A stretch of 64,000 nt of DNA, taken from contig UQVY01000001.1 of NCBI GenBank assembly GCA_900544545.1, positions 186,001-250,000 on the forward strand. The letters run 5' to 3'. Below, piece after piece: positions 61,959 to 64,000 of this stretch. The first letter of the stretch is position 1, and each line of letters begins with the position of its first letter. The translations under genes were made by a program, and so were the position numbers. The notes below the pieces were generated by a model, which was given only the letters and a program-made list of their open reading frames with translations, was not told the DNA's origin and ran no database searches. This DNA is from an uncultured Eubacteriales bacterium (GTDB lineage Bacteria; Bacillota; Clostridia; Christensenellales; CAG-314).

Positions 61959-62905
61959 TGAAAGGAATCAAAACGTTCAGGCTGTTTATCGCCAACGGTT
62001 GTCTGCTGCTGAAAACCTTTCTTATGAGGCTTGCGATCGTTCTTATATTCCTGTCCGTGCCTATACTGCTTCTCAATTGCTCGGTCAGCGATTTTGCCGA
62101 ATTTATCGATAAGTCGGTCAACGCGTTTTCTCTTCTTATAGAGGAGATGTCCGGAGGAAAGGTCTATTCGGTCGACGGATTTGCGGAGGTTTTAAGGAAA
62201 GCGGTCTTTACGGTCTACGACCTTTTCGATTCGCTCTTCGTGAACGTTCCGGAATTGTTCTCAAAGCCCGTCGTGATATACGTAGGGATAGCCGTCTTTT
62301 ACGTTCTGTACAGGTTTTTCGACGGTCTTTTCGATTTTTCGACGGTCTCTGGTCTTCGGGAGTTTATGGCTTTCGGAAAACCATCGTCGTACCTCTGGGG
62401 AATTTACAAGAACTTCGGGAAGTTTGCGTCTTATCAGTTTCCGTATATATTCGTGACGCTGGTCTCGGACTTATTCGTGTTTTTCGCGATAGTGGGAGCA
62501 TACTTGTCGGTTTTCGTAGAGCTGAAGCTTGCGGGACTGATTATTACGGCGGTTATGGCTTTGATATGCTTTTCGTTCAGAATGAGTCTGTTTTCGTTCT
62601 GGGCGGTCGAAAGAATTTATTCGGGGGAGGGTTTAGTCATAAGTTTCCGCAATTCGCTTAAATTGATTATCGACCGCTTTTTCCCGGTGTTCGCTTCAAC
62701 GTTTATAACTCTCTTCCTGTGTCTGGCGACGCTCGTGCTTTTAAGGCTGTTCGTTTCAAACAGGATAGTATCGTGGGCGCTTTCGTTTGCGTCGATTCTG
62801 ATTTCGTTTTATGAACTCAGATGTATGAATCTCGTGCAGTATTACGAAGCAATCGGAAAACCTTACTTTACAAAAAAACTTGATCTGGTGAAGAAAAATG
62901 ACTGA
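61958..62905 (+). CDS. Polytopic membrane protein of unknown function (second of a pair)
   Basis: A 315-residue protein with six or more hydrophobic segments (about 20-41, 104-124, 160-196, 198-218 and 246-290). Similar size and architecture to the preceding protein suggest a related subunit, but no clear sequence identity is visible by eye. A perfect AGGAGG lies at 61949-61954, four bases before the ATG. It overlaps the next gene by 8 bases. No known motif was found. Confidence 0.75.
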   Translation: MKGIKTFRLFIANGCLLLKTFLMRLAIVLIFLSVPILLLNCSVSDFAEFIDKSVNAFSLLIEEMSGGKVYSVDGFAEVLRKAVFTVYDLFDSLFVNVPELFSKPVVIYVGIAVFYVLYRFFDGLFDFSTVSGLREFMAFGKPSSYLWGIYKNFGKFASYQFPYIFVTLVSDLFVFFAIVGAYLSVFVELKLAGLIITAVMALICFSFRMSLFSFWAVERIYSGEGLVISFRNSLKLIIDRFFPVFASTFITLFLCLATLVLLRLFVSNRIVSWALSFASILISFYELRCMNLVQYYEAIGKPYFTKKLDLVKKND

Positions 62906-64000
62906 ATCTGTTTTAATCGTCGGTGGCGGAGCTTCCGGATTGGCGGCGGCGATAACGGCTGCGAATAACGGGAACAGAGTGGTTCTGCTCGAGAAGAACG
63001 AACGCGTTGGTAAGAAACTGCTTGTAACGGGAAACGGAAGATGTAATTTCGGCAATCTTTCGGTTTCGGACGATTCATACAATAACAATAAGTTCGTTTC
63101 GGACGTTTTGCTGCGGGCAAAAGAAGGAGCCAATAAGCTTTTCGAAAAAATAGGTCTTTTAAGTTACGCGGATCCGGAGGGAAGGCTTTATCCCGTGTCC
63201 GAAACCGCGACGAGCGTTCTGGATTGTCTCAGATTCGAATGCGAACGCGCGGGGGTTGAATTCGTTACCGGAAAGACGGCAGACGCCGTTTATAAAAGGG
63301 ACGTGGGCTATACCGTCGTTTGCGGAAACGAGAATCTTTTCGCGCGGAAGATAATAATCGCGGTCGGTGGAAAAGCGCAGGCTCCGACGTACAATCTCGA
63401 AAAGCTCGTTGAAAACAGAGTTATCGTTCCTTACGCTCCTTCGCTCACGCCCATAAAAGTAGAGCCTCTTCCGAGAGCGCTTTCGGGGCTTCGAGCAAAA
63501 TGCGTGGCGTCGCTTTATAAGAACGGAAAACCGATTCGTAAAGAGAAAGGAGAAGTTCAGTTCAAAGACAATTCGCTCAGCGGTATAGTTATTCTCAATA
63601 TGTCTTCCTTTATAGCGAGAAGCAAAGAGGAAAACGGATTCGAGATTTCTCTCGATCTGTTTCCGCACATAAGATTCGAGGAGCTTCTTCCTTTGCTTAA
63701 AGAAAGATATAGCAGATTCGGCTCGCAGCATCTTATGACGGGTATGTTCCATAACAGGCTTGCCGACGAAATCAAAAGAAGAGCGATTCTTCTCGACAAA
63801 AACGATATATCCGGACTTGCTGCGGTTATCAAGGATTTCCGCTTTACGGTTACGGGGCTTGCGGGTTTTTCGGAAGCGCAGGTTATGTGCGGAGGCATAG
63901 ATACGAAGGCTCTGAAAACGAGTCTGGAATTCCGTAAAAACGAGGGATTATACGCTTGCGGCGAGGTCGTCGATATAGACGGATTGTGCGGCGGATTCAA
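62898..64000 (+). CDS. NAD(P)/FAD-dependent oxidoreductase, BaiN/HI0933 family, 3' truncated
   Basis: Flavoprotein of the HI0933-like group. The FAD-binding motif VGGGASGLAAA is at residues 8-18, GNGRCNFGN (about 50-58) is the family signature, and GLYACGEVVDIDGLCGGF near the window end is the C-terminal FAD motif. About 367 residues are visible, and the frame runs out of the window, so the last 40 or so residues are missing. The start ATG overlaps the preceding gene. The substrate is unknown for most members; the name BaiN for one member reflects a bile-acid reductase and should not be transferred here. Confidence 0.9.
   Translation, partial: MTESVLIVGGGASGLAAAITAANNGNRVVLLEKNERVGKKLLVTGNGRCNFGNLSVSDDSYNNNKFVSDVLLRAKEGANKLFEKIGLLSYADPEGRLYPVSETATSVLDCLRFECERAGVEFVTGKTADAVYKRDVGYTVVCGNENLFARKIIIAVGGKAQAPTYNLEKLVENRVIVPYAPSLTPIKVEPLPRALSGLRAKCVASLYKNGKPIRKEKGEVQFKDNSLSGIVILNMSSFIARSKEENGFEISLDLFPHIRFEELLPLLKERYSRFGSQHLMTGMFHNRLADEIKRRAILLDKNDISGLAAVIKDFRFTVTGLAGFSEAQVMCGGIDTKALKTSLEFRKNEGLYACGEVVDIDGLCGGF

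Overview
The window comes from a spore-forming anaerobe of the Bacillota, most likely an uncultured member of the class Clostridia. This taxon is inferred. Support for it is a Spo0A with an intact sporulation DNA-binding domain, SigG, SpoIIID, a valS T-box leader, an anaerobic ribonucleotide reductase activase, a small 2[4Fe-4S] ferredoxin, many sigma-A promoters of the TTGACA-N17-TATAAT type and purine-rich ribosome binding sites. The genetic code is standard. No rRNA, tRNA, CRISPR array, insertion sequence or prophage was found. Nearly everything reads as vertically inherited chromosome.

Layout. (1) 1-7.1 kb: the conserved translation/replication cluster priA-def-fmt-rsmB-rlmN-rsgA-rpe, with genes overlapping or nearly touching; priA is cut by the window start. 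(2) 7.2-12 kb: a diaminopimelate/lysine operon dapA-dapB-dapF-dapL-asd that uses the LL-DAP aminotransferase route; lysC lies far away at 55 kb. (3) 12.2-16.4 kb: an aldehyde dehydrogenase, then yggS-lspA-rluD-like and a small membrane protein. (4) 16.5-23.7 kb: an M1 metallopeptidase lipoprotein with an ArsR regulator on the minus strand, pyrG, SpoIIID, and several small unknown proteins, three of which share a sigma-K-like promoter pattern. (5) 24-32.3 kb: DAHP synthase, T-box-valS, addA, trmL. (6) 32.3-38.9 kb: sigG with a 60-residue companion gene, a diiron ferritin-like protein, a 525-residue protein carrying about fifteen heptad repeats of the V-T-M-N-P type, an RlmD/TrmA-like protein that has lost its catalytic residues, and a PfkB-like kinase. 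(7) 39-43.1 kb, minus strand: lexA, hflX, a tyrosine recombinase and spo0A. (8) 43.5-46.6 kb: glmM-glmS for UDP-GlcNAc precursor supply. (9) 46.7-52.9 kb: an accessory detoxification-like block, with a TetR-GNAT fusion, a CAT-like acetyltransferase, an iron-sulfur flavoprotein, a second CAT-like gene broken by one stop codon, and two divergent MATE exporters. (10) 53-60.7 kb: phosphoglucomutase, lysC, a metal-exporter-like permease, and yaaO-tmk-holB-ricT. (11) 60.8-64 kb: a ferredoxin, two adjacent polytopic membrane proteins of unknown function, and a BaiN/HI0933-type flavoprotein cut by the window end.

The most interesting unexplained items are the heptad-repeat protein at 35.0-36.6 kb, the pair of cysteine-rich membrane peptides with identical sigma-K-like promoter geometry, the atypical Spo0A receiver domain, the catalytically dead RlmD-like protein and the TetR-GNAT fusion.
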